Below are positions 1 through 11,600 of a stretch of DNA of 64,000 nt, in pieces. The notes under the pieces were generated by a model, which saw only the letters and a program-made list of their open reading frames with translations, searched no databases and was not told the origin of the DNA. Position 1 is the first letter of the stretch. Every line of letters starts with the position of its first letter. Source of the DNA: Ascoidea asiatica (Eukaryota; Ascomycota; Saccharomycetes; Ascoideales; Ascoideaceae). Position numbers and translations under genes: made by a program. The stretch lies in the NCBI GenBank assembly GCA_001600695.1, contig BCKQ01000001.1, forward strand, positions 2,012,722 to 2,076,721. The letters are read 5' to 3'.

Positions 1-381
1 AATTTCAATTATTACAATAATTATTATAAATTAAATTAAATTAGATTAAAGTATATAAACTAAAATAAAATTAGAAATAAAAGTTAAAAAAAAAAAAAAA
101 AATAGGAAAAAAAAAGATTTTTTTTTTTATGATTTAATCTTGATCATTTGATATAAAATATATTATGAATTAATTAATATATTCGATAAAAAAGAGAAAA
201 AGATAAATTTTATTTTTTTTTAAGTATAAAGATGAAAATGAAAAAAGGGAAAAAATAGTAATGATAATGATAATAATAATAAAATTATAAATAAATTAAT
301 TTTAAAATAAATTATAAAGTTATTTATTTAATCCAAATAAGTTAATAAGTAGATTGAATAAGATAAATTGATTTATTTTGA
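1..381. other. AT-rich 3' flank of the RNA-binding protein gene
   Basis: This is very A-rich sequence with homopolymer A and T runs around positions 85-125. It lies downstream of the minus-strand gene that ends at 382 and probably holds its 3' UTR and polyadenylation signals. I see no RNA gene or credible coding region. Confidence 0.5.
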
Positions 382-1218
382 TTAATTTGAAGGTTTTGAA
401 GTAGCAGATTCGACTTTAGTGGAAGCTTCAGTTGTAGAAGGTGCTGCAGTAGTAGCAGTAGTAGTGTTAGCAGTAGCGGTTGAAGGAGCAGTTGAATCTT
501 TATTTTCAGTAGTTGATTGATCTTCATTAGATTGATCATCAGGATTTCTACGTCTATAATTACCTCTACCTCTTGAAGAACCTCTATAATTACTTCTACC
601 TCTGAATGAACCTCTGTAATTACCTCTATATGAACCTCTATAATTACCACCTCTTGAACCTCTATAATTAGAAGGAGTACCATTATTATTAGTAGGACCA
701 GTGGTATTGACATTGGTATTATTATGATTACCTCTACCTCTTCTTGAATAACCAGGAACATTAGTTCTTTTTTCATTAACAATTAAATTTCTACCTCTAA
801 ATTCAACTTCATTAAGAGATAAAGCAGATTTTAAACCAGATTTTTCATTAAATTCAACATATGCATAACCTTTTGGTTTACCATTATATCTATTATATAA
901 GATTGTAATTCTATTGATTATACCACAATCATGAAAAAAAATTTCTAATTCTTCTGGAGTTGAATTATAATCAACATTACCAACATAAATACTTCTTGAA
1001 TCAATTTCTTCTTGTTCTTCAGGAGATTTTTCTTTATAAGTATAATTATTACCACCATTATTTTCTTTATTTGTTGTTGAAGTTGAAGTTGAATCTTTTG
1101 GTTTTGAATCTGAATTTAATTCATCAATTGCTTCACTTAATTCATTTAATTCAATTTTTGAATCAACAACTGGATTTGAAGTTGAAACTTTTTGTTTAAT
1201 CTCTTCTGTTGAACTCAT
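382..1218 (-). CDS. PABPN1/Pab2-type RRM protein with RGG tail
   Basis: The 278-residue protein has one RRM (about residues 75-160). RNP2 is the IYVGNV segment and RNP1 is the KGYAYVEF segment. The RRM is followed by the KRTNVPGY stretch, and its order and spacing resemble the nuclear poly(A)-binding protein PABPN1/Pab2 family; in Saccharomyces the nearest relative by architecture is Sgn1. The N-terminal 70 residues are acidic and Ser/Thr-rich. Residues about 160-225 form an Arg/Gly/Tyr tail with repeated YRGS and RGG-like units, typical of methylated RNA-binding tails, and the C-terminus is Ser/Thr/Ala-rich. The start ATG at 1218 is the first Met of the frame and the RRM is complete. The family role is binding poly(A) or mRNA in nuclear processing or cytoplasmic translation; which one applies here is inference. 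The repeat tail leaves another reading frame open on the same strand, which is a shadow. Confidence 0.85.
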   Translation of the reverse strand: MSSTEEIKQKVSTSNPVVDSKIELNELSEAIDELNSDSKPKDSTSTSTTNKENNGGNNYTYKEKSPEEQEEIDSRSIYVGNVDYNSTPEELEIFFHDCGIINRITILYNRYNGKPKGYAYVEFNEKSGLKSALSLNEVEFRGRNLIVNEKRTNVPGYSRRGRGNHNNTNVNTTGPTNNNGTPSNYRGSRGGNYRGSYRGNYRGSFRGRSNYRGSSRGRGNYRRRNPDDQSNEDQSTTENKDSTAPSTATANTTTATTAAPSTTEASTKVESATSKPSN

Positions 1219-1551
1219 TTTTTATAAATTTAATTCAATTGTTTATTTTAATTGGTTATTTAATCTTTTCTTTATTTTATTATTTTTCTTATTCTTTATA
1301 TAATTATTTATTGATTCATTTATTTATTTTTCTTCTCAATTCTTTTATTTTTTTTTATTTTTTTCTTTTCTTTTCTTTTCTTTTATTCTTTTATTATCTT
1401 TTTTTTAATTTATTTATTTTATTTCTTAATTTCTTAAATTTCTTAATCTTAATCTTATTCAATTTTTCAAATTTAATATTAGTAATTTATCAATTATTAT
1501 TTAATTTGCTAATTATTATTGTAAAATTTTTCAAACAATTATTTTGAAGCG

Positions 1552-1558
1552 TTACCCG
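1552..1558 (+). promoter_or_regulatory. Reb1-like site TTACCCG
   Basis: The exact heptamer TTACCCG (followed by GA) matches the core of the Reb1 general regulatory factor consensus known in Saccharomyces. It lies 334 bases upstream of the RRM gene start in a divergent spacer, a usual place for such a nucleosome-positioning factor. Factor conservation in this species is assumed. Confidence 0.4.
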
Positions 1559-2445
1559 GAAATCAGTTCATTAATTAATGTTACGATACTGAATTAACAT
1601 TAATTTTTTACTTGATTTATTTATTCAAGGAGCGGAAATTAACGATAGTAATTAAGTAGTTGATTTATTATTGTATTTGTTATTTTCATTATTAATTTCA
1701 TCATTTTTTAGAATTTTTATTTTGTTTGTATTAGAGATAAAGTGATTTATTGCTTTAACTTGAGTTTATATTTTATTAAGTATTATTACTGCTTATTATT
1801 TATTATATTAATGACAAATCGTTATCCCTTTATTATTTCAGTTTATTTACTTTGGAGCTTTTAGATTATTTGGCGAGGTGTAAGGATGTAATATTTTTCC
1901 CTGGAAGCGTTGAATGAGTCAGAGATTACGTCACCAACACTGCCACATGGTATTTATCCACACTGTGCCACATACACGGATATTTCATTTAAAACCCGAA
2001 TTAACAACCCGAAACCCTCGGAAAGAAATAAAAAAAAAAAGCATGTGACCGGTGTACTGTAACCGACCAGGCAAATTCTTGCAGTGAACAATTTCAATTG
2101 TTTGTTGGCTTTCGGTTGTTGTTATTGTTGTTGTTGTTCTTGGAGGTGGTAATTTGATTGTTAGTTCTGGTTAATTGTTGGATGGAAGGGCATCAGTTGA
2201 TGGTGCACGGTTAAAGAGAATATCTTCCCACACGGTTTCCGAGAAGAACGAAGCTCATCTTTGGTTTCTTCGACCTCTAATTATTCTATTTACTCTCTGC
2301 TATCTCTGTCTCTCTGCTATCTTCGGTTTTGTTTGCTTGTAACAGTAGCAGTAACAGTAACAACAGCAATAGGTTCTGGCTGTGACAAGTCTAACAAGTC
2401 CAGCACGGTACCAAATCCCATTGTAACTGTAACTTGCGGGTCTTT

Positions 2446-2451
2446 CACGTG
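2446..2451. promoter_or_regulatory. CACGTG E-box (Cbf1/bHLH-type)
   Basis: This palindromic CACGTG, with flanks TTTCACGTGCTC, lies in the GC-richer island upstream of ZWF1. Cbf1 and other fungal bHLH factors bind this core. Confidence 0.35.
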
Positions 2452-2670
2452 CTCTGCTGGGGTGCCATAAACAGGGTGGCACTCTGATCTCTAGCAATAA
2501 TACTAAATATTACTAAATATCACTGCACTCCGTTAACTCCCACCGCCACCACTTCCACCACCACCACTTCCACTTCCACTACTTCACCACTGCTAAACTC
2601 CCATGAATAACTTTCACCTTTTTTTCTCTTAAGGCCTTTAACTACGCTACTGCCTTTACGACTACTTTAT

Positions 2671-2720
2671 TACTTACTTGCTTACTTGCTTAGTTGCTTA
2701 CTTGCTTAGTTACTTAGTTA
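2671..2720. repeat. Short tandem repeat of TTGCTTAC/TTACTTAG type
   Basis: Imperfect 4- and 8-base direct repeats (TTAC, TTGC, TTAG words) run for about 50 bases. This is a low-complexity element in the ZWF1 upstream region. Confidence 0.7.
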
Positions 2721-2797
2721 CTAGTACCGCGGTGCTTATTAATAAATATATTACTTCACCGCTTAGCAATATTCATTTCTCATACTTAGATCTACTT

Positions 2798-2825
2798 CTA
2801 CTACTACTACTACTACTACTACTAC
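2798..2825. repeat. (CTA)n microsatellite
   Basis: About nine uninterrupted CTA units lie upstream of ZWF1. Confidence 0.85.
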
Positions 2826-3129
2826 CTTAAGATTTATCGCCAATACCACCAGTACTCGATTATTAATAATTACTTAAACCATCAATTGTCAATTACTATT
2901 ACAATTACAATTAATAATTACATTTATTTATCATTTATCATTGATTATCAATTCTAAAATATCAATTGCCAATTGTCAATTAATTCCATTATAAAATAAC
3001 TCAATTGTACTTATTTCATAATCTCAATTCATATCTATTTTTTCTCTTAATCATTTAAATAATTTAATATTTTAAATTAATTTTATATATATTTTTTTAT
3101 ATTACTTTATTCAATTATAATCAATTTCC

Positions 3130-3132
<3 letters not shown>

Positions 3133-3164
<32 letters not shown>
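3133..3164. repeat. (TA)16 tract directly before ZWF1
   Basis: This is a pure TA dinucleotide run ending five bases before the ZWF1 start codon, so it is likely part of the 5' leader. It could be length-variable between strains. Confidence 0.85.
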
Positions 3165-3167
<3 letters not shown>

Positions 3168-3168
3168 T

Positions 3169-4704
3169 ATGAAAGTAGAATATAATAATCATGCAACAAT
3201 TGTTGTATTTGGAGCTTCTGGTGATTTAGCTAAAAAAAAAACTTTTCCAGCTTTATTTGGTTTATATTTACATAATCAATTACCAAAAACTTTACAAATT
3301 ATTGGTTATGCAAGATCAAATCTTTCACAATCTGATTTTAAATCAAGAATTAATCCATTTTTATTAAATAAAAAAAATTCAAATAATGAATTAAATGAAA
3401 ATCAATTTAATTTAAAATTAAATAATTTCTTAAATCTTTTATATTATATCTCAAGTCCATATGATGAAGATATTGGTTTTAAAAATTTAGAAAATTATAT
3501 TTTTGAAAATTTTGAAAATAAATTTAATTTAAAACCACAAAGATTATATTATTTAGCTTTACCACCAAGTGTATTTATTTCTGTTGCTTCAAATTTAAAA
3601 AAATTTAATTATCCTAAAATTGATTCAAATGGTTATGCAAAAATAATTATTGAAAAACCATTTGGTCATGATTTAAATTCTTCAAAATTTTTACAATCTA
3701 AATTATCTCCAATTTGGTCTGAAGATGAATTATATAGAATTGATCATTATCTTGGTAAAGAATTAGTTAAAAATTTATTAGTTTTAAGATTTGGTAATGA
3801 ATTTTTTTCTGCATCTTGGAGTTCAAAACATATTTCTTCAATTCAAGTAAGTTTTAAAGAAAATTTTGGTACTCAAGGTAGAGGTGGTTATTTTGATAAA
3901 ATTGGTATAATTAGAGATGTTATCCAAAATCATTTATTACAAGTTTTAACTTTATTAACAATTGAAAGACCAATTTCTTTTGATCCTGAATCAATAAGAG
4001 ATGAAAAAGTTAAATTATTAAAATCAATAAAAGATATAAATTTAAATGATATTTTAATTGGTCAATATGATAAATCAATTGATAATAAATTTCCTTCATA
4101 TTTAGATGATGAAACTGTTAATCCAAATTCAAAATGTGTTACATATGCTGCAATTCCAATTAATATTGAAAATGAAAGATGGGATGGTGTACCAATTATT
4201 TTAAGAGCTGGAAAAGCTTTAAATGATTCAAAAGTTGAAATTAGAATTCAATTTAAACCTGTTGCAAAAGGTGTTTTTCAAAATATTGATAGAAATGAAT
4301 TAGTTATCAGAATTCAACCAAAAGAATCAATTTATTTAAAAATTAATGCTAAATTACCTGGTTTAACAACTTCAACAACTTTAACTGATTTAGATTTAAC
4401 TTATAATCAAAGATATCAAAATTTTTGGATTCCTGAAGCTTATGAATCTTTAATTAGAGATTGTATTCATGGTGATCATTCAAATTTTGTTAGAGATGAT
4501 GAATTAGAAGTTAGTTGGAAATTATTTACTCCACTTTTAAATTATTTAGAAAGTGATATTGGTCCAATTCCACAAAAATATCCATATGGTTCAAGAGGTC
4601 CAGAAAATTTATATGATTATTTATCAAAACATAATTATCAATTACAAAAACATGGTAATCAATATCAATGGCCAATTACAAGACCAACTAAAGAAAAAAT
4701 TTAA
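3169..4704 (+). CDS. ZWF1: Glucose-6-phosphate 1-dehydrogenase
   Basis: This 511-residue protein is full length for the family. It oxidises glucose-6-phosphate to 6-phosphogluconolactone with NADP+, the entry step of the oxidative pentose phosphate pathway and a main cytosolic NADPH source. The Rossmann NADP-binding motif GASGDLA is at residues 15-21. The conserved IEKPFGHDL segment follows at about 160-170, and the active-site signature RIDHYLGK is at 190-197 (catalytic base His of the DHYLGK motif). The C-terminal beta+alpha domain carries the IILRAGKAL segment and ends in a conserved YGSRGP region. The start ATG at 3169 directly precedes the nucleotide fold with the normal spacing. The downstream partner LAP3 is convergent. 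No breaks or missing residues are seen. Confidence 0.97.
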   Translation: MKVEYNNHATIVVFGASGDLAKKKTFPALFGLYLHNQLPKTLQIIGYARSNLSQSDFKSRINPFLLNKKNSNNELNENQFNLKLNNFLNLLYYISSPYDEDIGFKNLENYIFENFENKFNLKPQRLYYLALPPSVFISVASNLKKFNYPKIDSNGYAKIIIEKPFGHDLNSSKFLQSKLSPIWSEDELYRIDHYLGKELVKNLLVLRFGNEFFSASWSSKHISSIQVSFKENFGTQGRGGYFDKIGIIRDVIQNHLLQVLTLLTIERPISFDPESIRDEKVKLLKSIKDINLNDILIGQYDKSIDNKFPSYLDDETVNPNSKCVTYAAIPINIENERWDGVPIILRAGKALNDSKVEIRIQFKPVAKGVFQNIDRNELVIRIQPKESIYLKINAKLPGLTTSTTLTDLDLTYNQRYQNFWIPEAYESLIRDCIHGDHSNFVRDDELEVSWKLFTPLLNYLESDIGPIPQKYPYGSRGPENLYDYLSKHNYQLQKHGNQYQWPITRPTKEKI

Positions 4705-5111
4705 TTTCTTTGAAAATATATCTTAGTTAAAAGTAATGTGTTTTTTTTTTTATGTTTGGCTTTTTTTCCCAAAATTTTGGTTAAATTTAATTCAATTTAG
4801 TTTTTAGTTTATTTAGTTTACTTTAATTATCTAGTTTAACTTTTTTATTTAGTTCTTCTCCTCTATTTCTTCTATTTTATTGTTTCTTGGATAATTAACT
4901 ATTTCTGATCGTTGTAACTAAAATGTGATTTTTTTTTCATTTTTTTTTTTTTTTTTTTTCATTTTCTTTTAAAATGTTTTTCAATTATTAATTTATTATT
5001 GAATTTATGAATTTTTTTTATATGAACTTTATTACCAATAATATTTATTATATGTATATTCTATATATTTTGTATATCCAATCTATTTAACTAATAATAA
5101 TTATTCATTTC
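4705..5111. other. Convergent 3' spacer between ZWF1 and LAP3
   Basis: This 407-base spacer is AT-rich with long T runs after ZWF1 (4740-4752 and 4925-4965). It is shared 3' flank of two convergent genes. No RNA gene or coding region is seen. Confidence 0.6.
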
Positions 5112-6662
5112 TTAACAATCTTTACCACAAATTGCTAATGAACCACATGGATCATAAGGTGGTAAAACAATTGGTTCTTTTTCTAAAAGATATAAATAAT
5201 CTTTAATATCTTCTTTATCACAAACAATTTGATAACAATATTGTTCAAAATATTCTTGTGTCATAATAAAATAACCTTTATAACCATTTTCTTCACCCCA
5301 TGAATTTTCAACTCTATATCTTAATGGTTTTTTAGTAATTGGATCAAGATGAACAGCAGTAATTACCATAGCATGAGTCATTAAAGATTGATGATAAATT
5401 AATCTTGAAGATTTTTTTTGATTTGTTTTAAAACCAATTAAATCATAATCCCATAATTGAATATCCATAATACCCTTTTTTCTTTGCATATATTTTGGAG
5501 TATGAGAACCAAAAAATGTTGGTTTATTTAATTTAATTCTTTCAATTAAAATATTTGTAAGAAATTCTGAATTCATATTTAAATATGAAACAATTTTTGA
5601 ACCATAAACATTACCTAATTTATCAATTTTTATAATATTTTCATAATTATTTCTTGGATCATTTAAAAGTGAAATACAATTTGAAATATTTTGTTCATTA
5701 TTAATATAATTTAAATAAAAATCTTTTGGAGTTGTAATAATTGAATTAAATTTATTATCTTTATCATAAAATTCCCAATTAAATTTATCATTTGGTTTTA
5801 ATGGTATACCTAAAAATGAAGTTAAAATTTTATAAATATCTTTTTGCATTTTTAATTTTAAATTATTAATTTCATTAATTGATTTATTTTCATTTAAATT
5901 ATTTCTTAAAATTTCTGCAAATTCTCTTAATTTTGTTGTAATTAATTCATTTAATTTTTTTGAAGATAATGAAGAAAAAAAATCAGGAAATATTGAAAAT
6001 GGTACAATACCATATTTTTCAATAATATTTTGAAACATATCAAATTGTCCACCATCAGAAACAGGATCAGTTAAAAGATATTGAACTAATCTTGAATCAA
6101 TTGGTTCTTTATAAGTATTAATAATTTGTTCTAAGAAAAAATTAGATTTTTCTAATTTATCATAAAAAAATATATATGAAGGAGATAATTGAAATTCTTT
6201 TAAATTAAATTTTTTCATTAATGGAATTCTTAAAATATTTGTTGCAGCAAATAACCAACATCTTCCAGAAGATTTTTGATTTGTAATTGGAGAACCTTCA
6301 GTTTCAATTTTATCAGAGAATACATTTGGATAAAGTTCTAAGAATTTATTTCTATTAATTAATAAACTATCAGGATCACCATTTGATAAAACAGATTGAG
6401 CTAATTTTAAAGTTGGATTTGATTGAAATTCATTATCCCAAGATTTTAATTCATCAATTTGAATATTTGAAGAATCTGAGATTGGAGAAGTTGAAGTAGT
6501 CATTTTTGAAGAAAAGTTGTTAAAATTAGAATTATAAGTATAAGCGCTAGAGTAAGAGTGAAAATAAGAAGGATAATAGGAATAAGAATAAGAAGATAAT
6601 TTATTAAATAAATAAAATTTAGAATTATTTAATTTTAATGAATTAAAAGAAGAGGCAAACAT
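5112..6662 (-). CDS. LAP3: Bleomycin hydrolase (cysteine aminopeptidase C1B)
   Basis: This is a 516-residue peptidase of the C1B family, which forms a self-compartmentalised hexamer that trims peptides and detoxifies homocysteine thiolactone and bleomycin. The catalytic triad is visible: Cys135 in NQKSSGRCWLFAA, His430 in LMTHAMVI and Asn453 in VENSWG. Residues 1-53 form a Ser/Tyr-rich, nearly acid-free leader before a second Met at 54 (MTTSTSP), where the conserved protein begins. This suggests mitochondrial and cytosolic forms from two starts, as proposed for the Saccharomyces enzyme. The conserved C-terminus that projects into the active site (family pattern DPMGALA) reads DPCGSLA here. 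It is followed by six extra residues, ICGKDC, which is unusual because the exact C-terminal end controls peptidase specificity in this family. Confidence 0.96.
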   Translation of the reverse strand: MFASSFNSLKLNNSKFYLFNKLSSYSYSYYPSYFHSYSSAYTYNSNFNNFSSKMTTSTSPISDSSNIQIDELKSWDNEFQSNPTLKLAQSVLSNGDPDSLLINRNKFLELYPNVFSDKIETEGSPITNQKSSGRCWLFAATNILRIPLMKKFNLKEFQLSPSYIFFYDKLEKSNFFLEQIINTYKEPIDSRLVQYLLTDPVSDGGQFDMFQNIIEKYGIVPFSIFPDFFSSLSSKKLNELITTKLREFAEILRNNLNENKSINEINNLKLKMQKDIYKILTSFLGIPLKPNDKFNWEFYDKDNKFNSIITTPKDFYLNYINNEQNISNCISLLNDPRNNYENIIKIDKLGNVYGSKIVSYLNMNSEFLTNILIERIKLNKPTFFGSHTPKYMQRKKGIMDIQLWDYDLIGFKTNQKKSSRLIYHQSLMTHAMVITAVHLDPITKKPLRYRVENSWGEENGYKGYFIMTQEYFEQYCYQIVCDKEDIKDYLYLLEKEPIVLPPYDPCGSLAICGKDC

Positions 6663-8665
6663 TCAGTATTTATATAAAAATTAAGAAATAAAAAAGAAAT
6701 AGAGAATGAATGATTAAATGAGAGAGATGTTTGATATTAAAGATTAAAGAAGGTTAAAGATTAAAGATTGGAGATTAGAGATTAAGTTAGTGAAGTTAAG
6801 TAAGTGAAGTAGTTCAATTAGCGAAAAGTGAGAGATTCGGAACAAAGAACAAAAAGCAAATGAGAATGAGAAAGAGAAAGTTAAGAAATGTTTGAACAAT
6901 AAATGATAATTCAAAATTGTACAATATTCTTTTATGATATTAATAAATAAATGAAATATTTAAAAAATATATGTCTTGGATATGTTGATTTGAATATTGA
7001 CTTTGTAGTGTTTTATTCAAGTTGTTATTGAATTATTCAAATTTATTCAAATTCTTCCATATTTCTCTCAAATCTTATTGAAAATTATGAATAATAGAAG
7101 AGGCAATTTTACAAAGTTTCTCAAATTAAATGAAAGAATAAATGACAATCAAGTTATATTTTAGACATAACTCCAGATTATAAATGAAAATTGGTTATTC
7201 AATTATCAATTGGATTATTTCAATTTACATAAATCAATATTGTCTTTATCATCATCTTTATTATCTTTATTATCTTTATTATCATCTTCTTCATTTATTT
7301 ATTAAAGAGAGAATTGAACAGTATTAAATGTTGAAGCAGTGACAGTATGATTTTAAAGAAACTACTTTTTAATCAGGGACATAACCAAAATATTTTAAGT
7401 TTAAGCACGATAACAGTGAACTAATTGTGATAACGGCTCACTCCTGCGGGGATTTTATTTTCTTCTCAGCAACAAACACCCAAACATGAAATTCAAGATT
7501 CAGGTCTAAATTAAAATCTAGACTAAAGCGTGATCTTACGTAATCACAAAAGTATTAGAATATAAAGCAGTTTCAACCAGTCAGGTGACCTTAAAAAAAA
7601 GAAAAAAGTGCTCTTTAATTGCTATTCCTTGTCAACAGGTGGGTAGACACGCTGGCCCACAGCTTAATACTTCAATGCTGCAATTAATCCGTTTAGGTTC
7701 AGATCTAGGGTTGGGATTCAAACAGCAGAAACTGCTTAGACAACAGAAACTGCAATACAATGTTTGTGCTCCCACCAAATCTCCCATGCAATGCTGCAAC
7801 AGTATATCATGTTTTAAATACTAATCATGTGATATTTCACGTATAATATTTATCGAATAGTCTCTAAAATATTTCAATAATGAAGGTATCTCGGCAAAAA
7901 CACTTTTGATATTGATCCGCCTTTGAGTAGTGTGGATCTAAGAACGTAATTCACACAAATTGTCCTAGCAGATAGATACGCTGCCCCGACATGGTAATAC
8001 TCGGGATATTCTTCCGCGGGGCCTGCGAAGCTCATCTCCGTCTTCAATGCTCATCTTCAGAAGAATACAAATAATTTCAAATTTACTCGACACTCCCGAA
8101 ATAGGTGTGAAAATGTATAAATTGGTCAAATTTATACCAAAAACTTTTCAAATCTGCTATTTTTGAATTCAAAACTTTTTCATTTTCTTTGCAGCTTCAA
8201 CAATTTCCAAATGATTTCCAAATGATTTTCAAATAATATTGAAATATTTTGTGAATACTTTCTTAATACTTTCCAAATATCTTGGAAATTATATAAAATA
8301 TCCTACAGAGATGTTCTTAAAATTAAAATTTTCACTTTTTAACTATTATTTAAATTATTATTTATCATTTATCTATCTATAATCTCACCTTCTTTTGTTT
8401 TCTTATTAAATTCATATGCCAAAATATTAACTTCCATTCAAAAACAGAATGAATAATCAATATATAATATCATAATAGTTATAATAGTTATAATAGTTAT
8501 TAAAATAATTTTGAAACTTTGGTTCAGATTTACTTTTGTTTTTTATTTATATTCCTATTCCTATTCATATTCATATTCATTCATATATAAATATATATAA
8601 ATATCCAATTTTAATAATCATTAATCATTCAAAATTAATATTAATTATTGTAATATTAATCAATA
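6663..8665. promoter_or_regulatory. Long divergent spacer between LAP3 and the giant wall protein
   Basis: This 2.0 kb spacer begins with a purine-rich stretch (6690-6900). About 7375-8110 is a GC-richer island with TCAGGTGACC at 7581-7590 and a CCGCGGGGCC word near 8020. The last 550 bases before 8666 are very AT-rich and contain ATAGTTATA repeats at about 8475-8510. Long upstream regions are typical of fungal adhesin genes. An open frame at about 7585-7824 starts only with GTG and has no recognisable protein features, so it is not called. Confidence 0.5.
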
Positions 8666-11600
8666 ATGAATTTAAAAATACTGATTTTAATATCATTATT
8701 CTTTTTATTTTCAATATCTTTACAATCTGATTCCGAATTTGATTTACAAAATCAAATAAATTTAAATCCTTTTGATAATAATTATAATTATAACTATGAT
8801 TCATTATGTTTGAATAAAAATATATCTTTTGATATAAATATTCCAAATTCAAATTCAAATACCTCAATAGATAAATTTAATTTAATTTTTAATTCAAATT
8901 TATTCATTACTAAAGATTCTTATTTATTTAAATTATCAATTTCAACAAATGATTCAATAAATTTCAACTTTGATAATAATAATTATACTTCTTTTTATAA
9001 AAATTTAGGTAATTCAATAAATGATTTTAATAAATTAAAAACTTCTTTAAATTTATTAAATAATCAAAATCAATTAAATTTATATATTTCTTTAGATAAT
9101 TTAAATCATTATTCAAATTTAAAAAAAATTTATTATTCAAAAATTTTTTATAATGCAATTTTACATTTTTTTATTAAATTTAAAATTAATAATCAATTCT
9201 TTTCAATTTCTTCTTCAAATGAAATTTTTAATCAATTTAATAAACAAAATAATCAAATAATCAAAGAATTAAATCAAAATTTAATTAAAAATTTATCTTC
9301 TTCTTTATTTCCAATTAATTTCTCTTTTAATTCTTTTTATAATAATCAATTTTGTCAATTTAATACTATTAATACTAATATATTTAATACTAGTAAAAAT
9401 AATATTAAAGAAAAAAGAGATGATTTAACTTCTTCAAATTTAATATACTCTGTTAATTATAATAATTCTATACCTTCTAATACATTCTCAACTAATTCAA
9501 TCACTAATATTTTTTTAAAAACTAATTCATTTTCAATCAATTCATTTCCAACCACTTCATTATCAATCAATACATTATCAATTAATTCATTATCAGTTAA
9601 TTCAATTGGAAATTTATCTTTTTCTTTAAATCAATTTTCAATTTCAACTCCAACTCAAACTCAAATTTTAACCGCTGATATTACTTCAATTTCTTTATCT
9701 ATTCCAACTAATGATATAAGTTTATCAATTCCCACAATATCAGTTCCATCAATATCCACATTACCTATTCCCACAATATCTATTTCCAATACAATATCAA
9801 TACCTACTATATCAGTTGCTTCAGGAAGTTTAAGCATATCTCTTCCTACAATTTCAGTTCCAACAATATCAATACCTACTATATCCACATTATCAATTGA
9901 TTCTGGAAATCCAAGTATCTCAATTCCTACAATTTCACTTCCAAACCTTTCACTACCTTTTGTCTCCACATTATCTATCCTACCTGGAGATTTAAGTATA
10001 TCTGTTCCTACGCTATCAGCTCCAAGCATTTTAATTCCAACTATCTCTACTTTATCTATTTCAACTGGTGATCTTAGTATATCAATACCTCAGATTGAAA
10101 TCACAACAATTAAAATTCCAACAATCACAATTCCAACAATCTCGATTCCTAAATTATCTGTTTTATCTGGAGATATAGATATATCAATTCCAACTATTTC
10201 AATACCATCTATATCAATACCTGAAATTTCAATTCCTACCATATCTATATTATCTATTCCGACTGGTGATATAAGTATTTCACTTCCAACTCTATCAATT
10301 CCAACAATATCATCATTATCTATTCCTACCCTATCAACTCCTACAATATCAATTCCTACTATATTGAAATTATCCATTCCAACTGGAGATATAAGTATTT
10401 CAGTACCTAGAATTTCACTTCCAAATCTATCAATTCCAGTGATACCCACTTTGTCTATTCCCACTGAAGATATAAGTATATCTATATCTCAATATGAAAT
10501 TAGAACAAGTATAATTCCTACAATCACAATTCCTACAATGGGTTTAAATAACCCTTCAATTTCTCTTTCCACAATAGCGACATTATCTATTCCAACTAAT
10601 GACCTTGATTTATCAATACCTGAGATTGAAAACACGACAATCGAAATCCCAACTATCACAATTCCAACAATAACAATTCCTTCTGTATCAATTTCTCCAA
10701 TTATAATTCCATCAATATCTATACTATCTGAAGATCCAAGTATATCAATACCTGAAAATGAAATTACAACAATTGACATTCCAACTATTACAGTTCCAAC
10801 AATTTCAATTTCAACTGTTGATATTGGTAATCCTTCAGTTTCTCTTTCTCTTTTCACAATAACAACATTATCCATACCAATTGATGTTCTTAGTATATCA
10901 ATACCTGAAATCCAAATCACGACAATTACAATTCCAACTGTCACAATTCCTACAATTACAATCCCAAAAATCACAATTCCTACAATTACAATTCCTGCAA
11001 TTGTTACTACATCAATTATAACTCCAATAATTACAGGTCCAACAATTACAACTCCAATAATTATAATTCCACCTACTGATACTAACGATCCTTCCATTTC
11101 ATTAACAGAGATTTCTATTCCCACCGCAACGATAAAAAATCCTAGTATCTCAGATTCAACCACATCAATACCCCCAGTTCAGATTATAACCACTGCAATT
11201 CCCACAGTTACAACTCCTATAATAACAGTTCCAACTGTTGGTGTTGGAAAACCCACAACTACATTATCTCAGGTTTCCTTAACCACAATTTCTACTTTTT
11301 CTACCCCTTCAGGAAATCCTAGCTCTCTAATTCCAACACTAAGTGCATCACTTCCTACAATATCCATTCTTTCAATATCAATTCAAACTAGTGATATTAT
11401 TAATCCATCTATTTCTTTATCATCAACTACTTCACTTCAAATAACAATTTCGTATACTTCTTCAGCGAGCATCCCAATTGAAGCTATATCATCACCGTCA
11501 TTTGACACCACAAGTAATTTAGCTCCCACCATATCAATTTCAACAATTAGTACTACTAATCCCTCTATTTCGCTTACAGAACTTTCTATATCCATAGTGA

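Larger units (their letters stand above)
1219..3168. promoter_or_regulatory. Divergent intergenic region between the RRM gene and ZWF1
   Basis: This is a 1.95 kb divergent spacer. About 1219-1550 is T-rich. About 1855-2640 is a clearly GC-richer island with several transcription-factor-like words (a CACGTG box at 2446 and CATGTG/CACATG words near 1940-2045). From about 2640 to the ZWF1 start the sequence becomes AT-rich with short tandem repeats. Small open frames in the island (around 2261-2497, both strands) show no protein-like composition and I do not call them. No tRNA or known small RNA was recognised. Confidence 0.5.

Noticed and set aside
7585-7824. 79-codon frame upstream of the wall-protein gene
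   Set aside because: It starts only at GTG, has no recognised motif and lies in a regulatory-looking island.
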